Source: an uncultured Gammaproteobacteria bacterium (GTDB taxonomy: Bacteria; Pseudomonadota; Gammaproteobacteria; Pseudomonadales; Ketobacteraceae). Taken from it: 64,000 nt of DNA. Shown in pieces: positions 9,450 through 18,098 of this stretch (positions are counted from its first letter, which is position 1; the number at the start of each line of letters is the position of its first letter). The stretch is from assembly GCA_913063125.1 (NCBI GenBank), contig CAJXZM010000002.1, forward strand, positions 59,263 to 123,262, in the 5' to 3' direction. The notes under the pieces were generated by a model. That model was given only the letters and a program-made list of their open reading frames with translations. It did not search any database and had not been told where the DNA came from. Both the position numbers and the translations under genes were made by a program.

Positions 9450-10264
9450 CCAGCCTTTTTATTTTCTATTCGTTTATACAGCCCATCGAGGCCAAAAAAA
9501 TAACGGTGCTTTAAAAATAGATATAGCAGCCCTTTCGCATGGGAGATGGTGAATTTATTGATTTTTAGACCTTTGGCTCTAGATATCTCTTGAGCATCAT
9601 GGACCATAGAATATTGAGGTAAATAATGAATTTCTTTACCTGATAACCAAACCCGAATGCAGTAGTCAACATCCTCTGGCGAGTAAAAGATCTTCTCATC
9701 CAAACAACCAACGTCTTTTAGCACATCCTGAGTAAACATCCAAAACGCCGATATTGCATAATCAACAGATGATGGGGCTGTTTGTGTTGGGCTTTCATTG
9801 TCTTCCATTTGTTTTAGGAAAAAAAATCGCCTTATTTTATGCCGTAATGTAGGAAAGTGATCAGTACTTATCTGGAAACGACCATCCGGGTACGTAAGCT
9901 TTGGAACAACCATGCCGCATTTTTTATTTGCGTCTAGATACTCACTGAGGTTACTGACCACTTCGGCCGTTGCGTAAGCATCTGAGTCCATGATGATTAT
10001 GCGCTCTCCCTTGGCACGCTTGAGGCCCTGGTTCCGCGAAAAAGTCGTACCCGTATTGTAATCAAATGGAATCAGTTCAACATTAGCCGACATATCCTCC
10101 GTGACTTGACCAATAATATCGCGGGTCTTATCGGTAGACCCATTATCAATAATAAACACCTCGTAACTGGCATTGATTTTTGAAAAGCTTGATATCAATG
10201 ACGTTAGGCACGTCTCGATATAGCGTTCTGAATTAAATGTGAGAATGATTGCTGAAAAATCCAT
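9443..10264 (-). CDS. Family 2 glycosyltransferase
   Basis: A 273-residue GT-A enzyme. It opens with MDFSAIILTFNSERYIETCL, then EVFIIDNGSTDKTRDI for nucleotide binding. The DxD-like metal site is IIMDSDAYA near residue 92, and the acceptor/catalytic region is FYSPEDVDYCIRVWLSG near 200. No membrane segments are present apart from a mildly hydrophobic tail, so it is probably peripheral on the cytoplasmic membrane. Lies 6 bases after the deacetylase gene and overlaps the following GT4 gene by 7 bases. Likely adds one sugar of the repeat unit. Confidence 0.88.
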   Translation of the reverse strand: MDFSAIILTFNSERYIETCLTSLISSFSKINASYEVFIIDNGSTDKTRDIIGQVTEDMSANVELIPFDYNTGTTFSRNQGLKRAKGERIIIMDSDAYATAEVVSNLSEYLDANKKCGMVVPKLTYPDGRFQISTDHFPTLRHKIRRFFFLKQMEDNESPTQTAPSSVDYAISAFWMFTQDVLKDVGCLDEKIFYSPEDVDYCIRVWLSGKEIHYLPQYSMVHDAQEISRAKGLKINKFTISHAKGLLYLFLKHRYFFGLDGLYKRIENKKAGC

Positions 10265-10270
10265 AACGCG

Positions 10271-11122
10271 TTATTCGCTCAACTCTTTGTTAGAATTATC
10301 ATTAAAACCATAAATATCTGCCATCGATGACCATTCGAAATCATGTAACAACCCTGTAAGGCGTCGGTCGACTTTATTAAGGTTAAGGTAATGTCTGAAA
10401 CGGCTTTTTAAGGAGGCATCCGTCATTCTAGGCTGAGTAGGGTCCATCTCCCATGGATGTAAATAAAATATATACGGCTGCCTTTCGACGGCAATAAATT
10501 TTGATATAGCCCAACGGGACATCAGGTAGGGGTACAATCGAAAATAGCCCCCGCCGGATATAGGGATATTTCTCCCAAACATTGGCAGCGTACTTAACGG
10601 TATCTCAATAACACCCGATTTGGTTGTATATTGAAACCGAGGGGCATCAGGAATACCGTAATGGTCATGAACAACCGGGTAAACGCTGGAGCTGTATTTA
10701 TAACCTTCCTCAGAAAGTACGTCATACACCCATTCATTATCTTTTGTAAACGAAAAGCTAGGGGCGCGATAGCCGACAACCTTTACACCACCAATATCTT
10801 CCAATAGCCGTTTTGCATCTCCCACATCGCGTTTAAATGTCGCCCTATCTTGATCCGATGCGCGTTGGTGATGGGTTCCATGGCTTGCTAGTTCATGTCC
10901 TTGCTTTACAATTTCGCGAACCAAATCTGGGAACTTCTCTGCAACCCAGCCAAGCGTAAAGAACGTCGCTTTTACACGGTGCTCTGCAAACTTATCGAGC
11001 AATAAGTGAGTGTTTTTTTCAACCCTAGGAACAATGGAGTCCCAATCCCCTCTTTTAACTAAATTTTCAAATGCAGAAACTTGAAAATAGTCTTCTACAT
11101 CGATTGTCATCGCGTTTTTCAT
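10271..11122 (-). CDS. Polysaccharide deacetylase, exosortase/PEP-CTERM locus type
   Basis: The opening MKNAMTIDVEDYFQVSAFENL is a hallmark of the XrtA-locus deacetylase subfamily (TIGR03006 from memory), in which the first metal-binding Asp sits very close to the N-terminus. KATFFTLGWVAEKFP, HELASHGTHHQ and GYRAPSFSFT supply the remaining NodB motifs. I choose the ATG at 11122, with GAAGA 5 bases upstream, over a TTG at 11140 because the family starts at this motif. Placed directly after exosortase in the operon. Probable role is removal of acetyl groups from the exopolysaccharide or its precursor. Confidence 0.9.
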   Translation of the reverse strand: MKNAMTIDVEDYFQVSAFENLVKRGDWDSIVPRVEKNTHLLLDKFAEHRVKATFFTLGWVAEKFPDLVREIVKQGHELASHGTHHQRASDQDRATFKRDVGDAKRLLEDIGGVKVVGYRAPSFSFTKDNEWVYDVLSEEGYKYSSSVYPVVHDHYGIPDAPRFQYTTKSGVIEIPLSTLPMFGRNIPISGGGYFRLYPYLMSRWAISKFIAVERQPYIFYLHPWEMDPTQPRMTDASLKSRFRHYLNLNKVDRRLTGLLHDFEWSSMADIYGFNDNSNKELSE

Positions 11123-11161
11123 AAAGTCTTCAATTCTCAAATTAAAATTCTATCGACAGGT

Positions 11162-12670
11162 TCAGTTAAAAAGAACCATCGATTCTAGCTGCTTAGCGTG
11201 ATTTTCAGCAAAGGAGCGTAATTTATGTTTCGCGGGTTCTAGGTCCGTTTCAATGGGGACCGACAGCGCAATAACGGTGCCTGCAGCACCTCTTTGCAAC
11301 AAGATATTAAAGGCCTGCGATAGCTTTATGTGAAGGCTATTACTGGACGAAATATTTGGTAAATAATACCAGAACAAGACAAGCCTTTTAATGCCATTGC
11401 TCGCACCTATTTCTAGCAAGGTTGCCCTAATCGGTGTTTTTTGCCCATGTTGTGGCAACGTGATCATTTGATCGCCATTATAACGCCATTTCTCAATATC
11501 GAATAATCGATTTTGCTCAGAAATAAGCTCTGCTCCAGGCTTATTAGCATTATAGCCCCCAATGTAATAATCAACACCGTTAGTAGATACGCCTAAATGC
11601 TCAAACGTCGGGCTGCTGAAAACGGGGCACCAATCTGCTTTTCCATTCACATACACCGTTTTCCCAGGCTGTGAAAGTGTGTCAATTGATAGCTGTTGTG
11701 TATTACTTACAGCACTATCGGCCAGAAAACCTGAAATGAGCATAGGTGCAATAGCAAGCATTGCGACCGGGTACCAGCGTGCATTTACCCATCGGGGGTT
11801 GATTGCTATTGTCCCGCCAGATGGCTCTTCATGGGTAACCTGAGCCCCCAATCTAGAAAACAGGACTAATAGGAGCACAACGAATGCAAAAAAACCCCAC
11901 CCGTATACAAGATGATCCGCGCCATGCGCGTACTTAATATCAACTAAATGCGCAACCAATATAGTTCCGTAGGCTCTCAGACCATTGGCAACTATCGGTA
12001 GCATTGCTGAAAAAACAAAAAAAGCAACACGCTTCCAAACGGATCGGTAATTTGTATAAGCAATTATCGCCCCCATCACCACACAGGCAACAAAAAAACG
12101 TATACCAGAACATGCTTCCGCAACCTCAAACATGCCCTCTGGAATGGTAATGAAGAGACCATCCCTATATACCGCGATACCACTCATCTGTAGGAAAAAG
12201 ACCGTTAAATCTGCGGTAATCAATTGAAAGAGCGGTACTAACTCTTCTCCAATGGGGATAGCAAACACTATAAATATAAGAGGAAACCAAAGCACTTTAG
12301 CGATACGCCAACCAAAAAACATGACAACTGACGTAGAAAGCATCCCAAAGATAGAGGCATGCTTAAAGACTTCAATATCGGCGGCAAAACCCACCAACCA
12401 TAACCCCTGAAGCGCAAGCATTGGTATTAATGCAAAATATGAGGGCTTAGGAGATAAAGACAGAACCAAAGAGCGTCGTTGATACGCAAAATACAATGCA
12501 ATGGGCACAACAAATATGCAATGGGTGTACGTATTCGAATTCATCCAAACCGTATAAACCGACGCTAGCGTGTCTCTAAAAACAACACCCCATAACAAAA
12601 CCCAAAGCAAACACCATGCGATGGGGGTTCTTAGTCTATTAATATTCTTAGCAAATAACGTGGCAGCCAT
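11162..12670 (-). CDS. xrtA: Exosortase A with C-terminal EpsI-like domain
   Basis: The 502-residue protein has about eight transmembrane segments in its first 290 residues and a soluble C-terminal part. The exosortase triad is visible: Cys187 in AEACSGIRFF, Arg232 in NGLRAYGTI and His253 in GADHLVYGWGFF. Known function of the family is cleavage of PEP-CTERM sorting signals in the inner membrane and handover of the protein, usually linked to exopolysaccharide production. The periplasmic C-terminal region after about residue 310 (QLSIDTLSQPGKTVYVNG, YYIGGYN, VLFWYYLP) matches the EpsI-type domain often fused to or next to exosortase A. Starts 2 bases after the GNAT-like gene. No PEP-CTERM substrate was seen in this window. 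Confidence 0.93.
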   Translation of the reverse strand: MAATLFAKNINRLRTPIAWCLLWVLLWGVVFRDTLASVYTVWMNSNTYTHCIFVVPIALYFAYQRRSLVLSLSPKPSYFALIPMLALQGLWLVGFAADIEVFKHASIFGMLSTSVVMFFGWRIAKVLWFPLIFIVFAIPIGEELVPLFQLITADLTVFFLQMSGIAVYRDGLFITIPEGMFEVAEACSGIRFFVACVVMGAIIAYTNYRSVWKRVAFFVFSAMLPIVANGLRAYGTILVAHLVDIKYAHGADHLVYGWGFFAFVVLLLVLFSRLGAQVTHEEPSGGTIAINPRWVNARWYPVAMLAIAPMLISGFLADSAVSNTQQLSIDTLSQPGKTVYVNGKADWCPVFSSPTFEHLGVSTNGVDYYIGGYNANKPGAELISEQNRLFDIEKWRYNGDQMITLPQHGQKTPIRATLLEIGASNGIKRLVLFWYYLPNISSSNSLHIKLSQAFNILLQRGAAGTVIALSVPIETDLEPAKHKLRSFAENHAKQLESMVLFN

Positions 12671-12672
12671 AC

Positions 12673-13794
12673 TTAATTACTCAACACTTTGGTTTGGACG
12701 TAATGCTTTAAACGTCGTGCCACTTGCTCAACTCGTAGCTTAAATAGGGGTTTTTGGTATGCCGTAACCACCAGCATTCCATTTTGACTCCCCAAACTCT
12801 CTTTGTAACGCGCTTGCCCTCCTAAAAAGTCATAAGAATCCGCGCCTAGCTCAAGATGCCGCTGTATACAGAGAGCGTGTAATACTAACCCGGGCTTTCG
12901 TTTGTTTTCCGTAACCAAATCAATCCCACTAAGATAAAAATACACTTTATTATTGTAAATGAAATTATACAAATACCCAATATCAACATTGCCAACCTGC
13001 AGCCTTACAAGTTCGATCACACCGTTATCAAACCCCTCAGCGATTAGGTCCCTATGGAATTCAACAAAAAAGGGGTTATGAAAGCCACTAGCGTCTCGCC
13101 ACCGCTGTTTATGGAATGTGGATATACCTTGAAAGAATTGCAACGCCTCCTCTTTGCTGCCCGCAACAACCATCGCCAAGCCTTCGCCATAGTCACGGAT
13201 CGCTCTCCTAATTTGATAACGGGTATTTTTAGACAAAGAATCTAAATAGCATTGATTCTTTGCTCTGATATCTAAAAAATCGATACCGTAGGTAGGTTCT
13301 TCCCAGATATTATAGGAGTAATAATTATCGGCAGAAACCCATTTAAGTAACGATTCGTCTATCGGCCCTAGCACAAATTCATCCCAAGCACTCTTGGCCT
13401 GTTTATCCATAAAGCCAATCAAACCTTGGTAAACGGCGCTCTCAAAACCACGTGCAACGAGCATATTATTATACTCAGGCCATATTTGGTCTTTCTTATC
13501 GTCGCCGACGGTTTGCAACCGAAGCTGAGTTATCCTCAGAATTCTGTGTCGAGTGGCATTTGAAATAACGAATAAGCCAAGGGCCACAATACGCTTACCG
13601 CTGTATACCTTGCAAACACTGACACAGGGTTTCATTACACGTAACCAGGATTCTATCCAATTCCACGATATGAAAAAGTTGGTATCTGATTCCAGTTCCA
13701 ATGTTGACCATATTTTTTCAAGGCTATCATCCCCCCTCATCTTCGCCATTACGAAGTGAAGAGACTCACCATTGCAGCTCAATGTATTAGACAT
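12673..13794 (-). CDS. GNAT/FemAB-like acyltransferase of the exopolysaccharide locus
   Basis: The 373-residue protein has the CelD/BcsL-FemAB double-GNAT look. An N-terminal region contains FFISWNWIESWLRVM. A central SKNTRYQIRRAIRDYGE motif lies at about residue 190, and a C-terminal acceptor/CoA region follows with ADSYDFLGGQARYKESLGS. Family members transfer an acyl or aminoacyl group to cell-wall or polysaccharide substrates. XrtA loci usually carry a FemAB-like member, and this is the candidate here, although it reads closer to the CelD/Acetyltransf_6 branch. It sits between the outer-membrane protein gene and exosortase. Substrate unknown. Confidence 0.8.
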   Translation of the reverse strand: MSNTLSCNGESLHFVMAKMRGDDSLEKIWSTLELESDTNFFISWNWIESWLRVMKPCVSVCKVYSGKRIVALGLFVISNATRHRILRITQLRLQTVGDDKKDQIWPEYNNMLVARGFESAVYQGLIGFMDKQAKSAWDEFVLGPIDESLLKWVSADNYYSYNIWEEPTYGIDFLDIRAKNQCYLDSLSKNTRYQIRRAIRDYGEGLAMVVAGSKEEALQFFQGISTFHKQRWRDASGFHNPFFVEFHRDLIAEGFDNGVIELVRLQVGNVDIGYLYNFIYNNKVYFYLSGIDLVTENKRKPGLVLHALCIQRHLELGADSYDFLGGQARYKESLGSQNGMLVVTAYQKPLFKLRVEQVARRLKHYVQTKVLSN

Positions 13795-13803
13795 CCCACA
13801 GGG

Positions 13804-15099
13804 TTATAGGAATTGATAAGACGCAGAAAATATAAGACTATTTTTCTCTATATCAACAAGGTCTATGCTTTGCTCACGGCCAATTTTGCGTAAGTTCCCG
13901 CTAAGATTAACGCTCAACTTCAATTCTTTGCTCATATTGTAATCACTACCAAGAGATAAGGTATGCTCTCTATCAATGCGCTTAGTCTCTACGGAATCAA
14001 ATTGAACCCTCTGGTAATCATAAGTGATAGACAATGATATGTACTGTGTAAGCCGGTGAGATAAATCGACCTCTAGTCCCTTAATACGTTGTACATCATT
14101 AAGTGTTTGAAACTCTTCCTCCTGGAAAGAGCCCGACACACCCAGGGTTGTTAAGGCTCCAAAAATAGGGCTGTTATAACTAACCTCTAGTGTACTAAGT
14201 ATGACAGAATCTTCTAGCTCCAAACTTTGCGAAAAAATACTGTTCGCTTGAGTACCTGACAGGTTAAAAGCTGACACTGTATCGGTGAGTTCTTTTTTAG
14301 CTGAGATTGACAACGCCGATGTTAACCAATTTTTAACATACTGGATATCAAAGCTATTCGAATCTGTACTATCACCAGAGTCCCTATCTAAACGGGTCCT
14401 ACCAATGCCAACAACAAACGATCCAGAAGCCGTATTTGCATCCAACGTCCCTGTAACAGTGTTTGTTTTAAAGTTGTTTCCGTTATCATCAAAATCTGTT
14501 TTTGATTGTGTATATTTAATAGCAAATTGCTTCGTTTCTGACAATAAATGCGTCCATCCAACACTACCGGAGTTCACAAAGCTTTTGCTCTTACTATCGT
14601 TATCTGTAGTGGATTTGGTATAGATAGCATCCAATATCGCCGAATCCACTGGGCTTAAAGCCACTATTACTTTGGGCCCCGTAGACAAACTACTAGACTG
14701 AGCCCTATTGTCTGGAGAGTCTGCCTGACGGCGATCTACGATAGAATAACTTTCAACATCTGATACAAACCATTCTACACGGCCAGGTACCATGTACCAT
14801 GTAACACTACCTTGCCCAACTACGGTGTTTGTATCGTCAAAGCGATCCTTTTGATAACGGACATGATCCAATGCATAATTAAACGACATGTCTAACTCAC
14901 TGGACCGGTGACTAAGGTTTGTTGTTAACGTTGTTGTAGATATCGCTTCGCTGGCTTTATTGTCGTCAGTACTATGGGCATTATCCGTAACCTCGACACT
15001 TTGTGCTGCAGAGGCGCCAAGCTCTATTGCAAAAACTGTATTCACGCCCAAGTTGACGGTTAATACAACAAAAGCACTGAGTGTTCGCAAATAATGCAT
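13804..15099 (-). CDS. Exosortase-locus outer-membrane beta-barrel protein (TIGR03016-like)
   Basis: From the ATG at 15099 the protein has a signal peptide (HYLRTLSAFVVLTVNLGVN) and then about 400 residues of alternating polar and hydrophobic strands rich in Ser, Thr and Asp. It ends in ILFSASYQFL-like barrel residues. This matches the uncharacterised PEP-CTERM-system outer-membrane family that sits beside the tyrosine kinase in XrtA loci; the family name is from memory. A TTG start 21 bases earlier would add MWILILI and is less likely. Probable role is an outer-membrane channel or secretin-like partner for polymer export, working with the Wza-type lipoprotein at 17441. Lies 49 bases after the kinase-like gene. 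Confidence 0.82.
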   Translation of the reverse strand: MHYLRTLSAFVVLTVNLGVNTVFAIELGASAAQSVEVTDNAHSTDDNKASEAISTTTLTTNLSHRSSELDMSFNYALDHVRYQKDRFDDTNTVVGQGSVTWYMVPGRVEWFVSDVESYSIVDRRQADSPDNRAQSSSLSTGPKVIVALSPVDSAILDAIYTKSTTDNDSKSKSFVNSGSVGWTHLLSETKQFAIKYTQSKTDFDDNGNNFKTNTVTGTLDANTASGSFVVGIGRTRLDRDSGDSTDSNSFDIQYVKNWLTSALSISAKKELTDTVSAFNLSGTQANSIFSQSLELEDSVILSTLEVSYNSPIFGALTTLGVSGSFQEEEFQTLNDVQRIKGLEVDLSHRLTQYISLSITYDYQRVQFDSVETKRIDREHTLSLGSDYNMSKELKLSVNLSGNLRKIGREQSIDLVDIEKNSLIFSASYQFL

Positions 15100-15148
15100 A
15101 ATTAAAATCAATATCCACAATTACAAGGAAAGAAAAACCTTTTGAGGT

Positions 15149-15889
15149 CTAGTTATTAAATATGATACCACTGACTTTGTCCTTTCCTGCAGCACTCACA
15201 CTGGACATAACCTGTTGATCGGTTACTTTTCCATATGGGACGACAAGAACTAAGAAATCACTTAATTCTGCCAATATTTTCCCCTCTGCGGATAACCCCA
15301 CAGGAGGAGCATCAATAATAATAAATCTATCTGGATAGCGTGATTTAACTGACTGTATAAACTGATGCATTCTTTCTGACGTGAAATATTCAGCACCGCC
15401 TTCAATATGTCCACCGACTGGAATCACCCGTAACCTATCAATACCAGAGGCGTAAATAATATCATCGATATCCAAGTCTGGATTCACTAGGTAATCCGTT
15501 AGACCGAAGTCTGGCTCTACACCTAACAAGCGATTGGCTGTCGGCTTATATAAATTACAATCAATAAGTAACGCCGTTTTGGTCTGATCCAGAGCAAATA
15601 CTGACGCCATATTCAACGCGACAAAACTTCCTCCGCCACCATCACATACCGAGCTAATCATCAGGACAAAGTTATTCTTATCCGCATTTTGTACGAGTTT
15701 TGTACGAATCTCTCGAAAAGTGTTCAATACGGCTCCATTTGCCATACCTGGAAATACTATTTTTTGATCTTCAAGCTCGGCAGCCGACAAGGGCGTAATT
15801 TCAGCCATTTGTTTGATTTGGTTGGCATTACGCAACGCTGGTCGATTTGAAATTTCACCTGTACCCATTGGTGCTTTTGATGATGTCAT
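15149..15889 (-). CDS. Exosortase-locus tyrosine-autokinase homologue with degenerate Walker A
   Basis: The 246-residue cytoplasmic protein aligns by pattern with BY-kinases of XrtA loci: REIRTKLV near residue 60, LLIDCNLYKPT near 107-117, and FIIIDAPPV (Walker B) at 189-197. The phosphate loop reads VCDGGGGSF at 81-89, with Gly at the place of the invariant Lys. Walker A' is also altered, DCNLYK instead of DxDxR. There is no tyrosine cluster at the C-terminus (ends SGIIFNN). The ATG overlaps the chain-length gene stop by four bases (ATGA), so the two are coupled as usual for PCP/BY-kinase pairs. It is probably catalytically weak or dead and may act as a structural regulator of chain length. 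Confidence 0.87.
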   Translation of the reverse strand: MTSSKAPMGTGEISNRPALRNANQIKQMAEITPLSAAELEDQKIVFPGMANGAVLNTFREIRTKLVQNADKNNFVLMISSVCDGGGGSFVALNMASVFALDQTKTALLIDCNLYKPTANRLLGVEPDFGLTDYLVNPDLDIDDIIYASGIDRLRVIPVGGHIEGGAEYFTSERMHQFIQSVKSRYPDRFIIIDAPPVGLSAEGKILAELSDFLVLVVPYGKVTDQQVMSSVSAAGKDKVSGIIFNN

Positions 15890-17424
15890 ATGATACTTGT
15901 ATGCCTCGCTATAATGATCCCGACGTAAACCGACATAACAAGAATAACGAACACCCCTAATAATATGATATCGGATTTAAATAAGCGCTTTGATAACCGA
16001 GTATGTATATGAGGCACGACACCCAAAATAGGAATTGGAATATTAGCTGCCAATTTATCAACAAACCGAATCCTCGGATCTAATAGGATGAATATAATTA
16101 ACAACCCTAAAGGTACCAATACACCGACAACAGGGCCCGCCAACGCAAAGTGGAAAAAACGAATACCTTTGGGTGTCAATGGGTATGCTGCAGGTTGTTG
16201 TATTTTATACTTTACCCCTTGCCCTTCTATATCCAACGTCATCGATAATCTGGCGGTTTCTTTTCGACCAAGCATTCCTTCATAAATAGATCTCGTAACC
16301 TCATAATCACGACTAAGCTCCGACAAATCCGCCTGCCTCGCGGCTAATCGTTTTAATCGTTGTTTCTCGTTTACGAGCAGTTTTTCCGTCCCTTGCTGTC
16401 TGCGCAGCCTAGTGGCCAATTCAACTTTAGCCTCAGACAACTTACTTCTAAGCTCTTCATAAAGAGGGTTGATATTGCTATTTTTCTGAGAAGCCGAACT
16501 GCTATCGTTAACGTCTTCCTCTCCAGCCCCTTCCAGGGCAGCCTGTAGATCTTCTATCTGCAAACGAACGGAAACAACATCGGGGTACGTGTCTGTATAG
16601 GTTAACTTTAATGTATCTAGTATTTTTTGCTTCTTACGGATCTGATCTATATATACTTCTGAGCGAAATCGTTTGTTAATATACTGATTCTCTGCCTTTA
16701 GCTCCCTATCAAGTGACTTCATGCGTATTTCTGCATCATCAATATCCAGTTTCATTTCTTCAAGTTGAGCTTGCAGATCAGAAATCCGACTTCTCGCCGT
16801 TGCCTCAGACCCATCAACATTTGTAGACTTGAACTCTTTGAGTTTTTGTTCGGCGTCCTGCAACTGGCTCTTATAGGTTTTCACCTGAGCCGCAATAAAC
16901 TGAAATGCCTCACGACTTTCTTTACGTTTTCTTTCGGATGTATCCCGAATAAAATGATCAGAAACTGACGTAAGCACGTCATAAGTTACGTCGGGCAGGC
17001 TATCGGTATACGTTAATCGGATGAAATTGGAGCCGATATTCTTAACCTGAATTTTCCCCCTTAAACGGTTAGTCACCATTTCAATTTGAGCTGCCGTTTC
17101 ATCACCCGCCAAAAGCCTAGCATCAACAACTACCTTATTTAAAATCCTAGGAGAATAAATGACCTCCTTAACGACCTTGGCTTGATTTTGCACTTTGGTT
17201 ATCGCAGCTTTGCCTGAAAGTAGAGGTTTAATAATATTCTGCTGGTCTGCATACAATGTTGTTGATGTTTCGTATTTTTTAGGAAAAACCAACCCAAAAG
17301 ATACAACAACTAAACTAACGACTGCATAACAAAACAAAACCTTACCTTTGTGAAGAAGAAGTTCCCTCCACAAAGTCCGAGCGAATTGCAGTATAAATGT
17401 TGCTTGATTTACCGGTGCGTTCAT
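15886..17424 (-). CDS. Chain-length determinant (Wzz/PCP) protein of the exosortase locus
   Basis: About 512 residues from the ATG at 17424; a TTG 12 bases earlier is an alternative start. A first membrane segment lies around residues 28-48 (VLFCYAVVSLVVVSFGLVF), and a long coiled-coil periplasmic region from about 165 to 380 is rich in Lys, Glu and Gln. A Pro-rich motif before the second membrane segment (QPAAYPLTPKG) is typical of polysaccharide co-polymerases, with hydrophobic segments near 425-450 and 485-505. There is no fused kinase domain; the separate kinase-like gene follows with a 4-base overlap. It sets polymer chain length in the inner membrane together with the polymerase. Confidence 0.9.
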   Translation of the reverse strand: MNAPVNQATFILQFARTLWRELLLHKGKVLFCYAVVSLVVVSFGLVFPKKYETSTTLYADQQNIIKPLLSGKAAITKVQNQAKVVKEVIYSPRILNKVVVDARLLAGDETAAQIEMVTNRLRGKIQVKNIGSNFIRLTYTDSLPDVTYDVLTSVSDHFIRDTSERKRKESREAFQFIAAQVKTYKSQLQDAEQKLKEFKSTNVDGSEATARSRISDLQAQLEEMKLDIDDAEIRMKSLDRELKAENQYINKRFRSEVYIDQIRKKQKILDTLKLTYTDTYPDVVSVRLQIEDLQAALEGAGEEDVNDSSSASQKNSNINPLYEELRSKLSEAKVELATRLRRQQGTEKLLVNEKQRLKRLAARQADLSELSRDYEVTRSIYEGMLGRKETARLSMTLDIEGQGVKYKIQQPAAYPLTPKGIRFFHFALAGPVVGVLVPLGLLIIFILLDPRIRFVDKLAANIPIPILGVVPHIHTRLSKRLFKSDIILLGVFVILVMSVYVGIIIARHTSII

Positions 17425-17440
17425 TTGTATATCCAATAGC

Positions 17441-18067
17441 CTAAAAAAGGCGCTCCGGAACAGTTATGATATCGCCTGGCATTAAATTATAGTTCGACTG
17501 TGTATCACCTTTTTTTAGAATATCATCTAGGTAAACCGGATATACCTTGACCCCACTTGAAGTTTTTCTATACAACGTCGTATCGTTTCCATCTGCAAAG
17601 GCCGTTACTCCACCCACAAGAAGAACAATGTCCATTACCGTCATACCTTTTTGATAAGCAATCGATGTTGGACTGGCTACCGCCCCCGTTAAACGAACAC
17701 GACGTAAGTACGTAGAGCTACTTGGATTAGTAACGATGACGGTAACTTGTGGAGAACGAATAAAGGTTTCTAGCTTTTTTGTAATACCCGCGGCCAACGC
17801 CTCAGGGCTCGCCCCCTCTGCCTTTATGTCTCCTACCAAAGGTACGGATATATTGCCATCAGGTCGCACTGGTACGCTTACAGACAGCTCCCCATTCTTC
17901 CATACCTTTACATCCAAGGTATCTCCTACGCCTATTTTGTATTCAATATTCTCGACGTTTTCAGTGCTTTCTATGTCGTTTGGAACAAGTCGAGCAGTCT
18001 CACAGCCTGTAAGCGTTAATACTGCAAATACAGTTACCCATATCGTTAACCAAAATTTTGCGTTCAT
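17441..18067 (-). CDS. Polysaccharide export lipoprotein (Wza-like), exosortase locus
   Basis: A 208-residue lipoprotein with signal peptide and lipobox LTGC (Cys22). The poly_export domain begins YKIGVGDTLDVKVWKNGEL, followed by RPDGNISVPLVGDIKAEG and SPQVTVIVT. A SLBB-type region follows (VRLTGAVASPTSIAYQKGM, VMDIVLLVGGV). At about 208 residues it is the short export-protein type found in XrtA loci rather than full-length Wza of about 380, so it lacks the C-terminal outer-membrane helix and probably relies on the separate beta-barrel gene at 13804. Second gene of the operon. Confidence 0.92.
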   Translation of the reverse strand: MNAKFWLTIWVTVFAVLTLTGCETARLVPNDIESTENVENIEYKIGVGDTLDVKVWKNGELSVSVPVRPDGNISVPLVGDIKAEGASPEALAAGITKKLETFIRSPQVTVIVTNPSSSTYLRRVRLTGAVASPTSIAYQKGMTVMDIVLLVGGVTAFADGNDTTLYRKTSSGVKVYPVYLDDILKKGDTQSNYNLMPGDIITVPERLF

Positions 18068-18098
18068 AGTGTTTCCCTTTTATTCAATATATTAGCGA

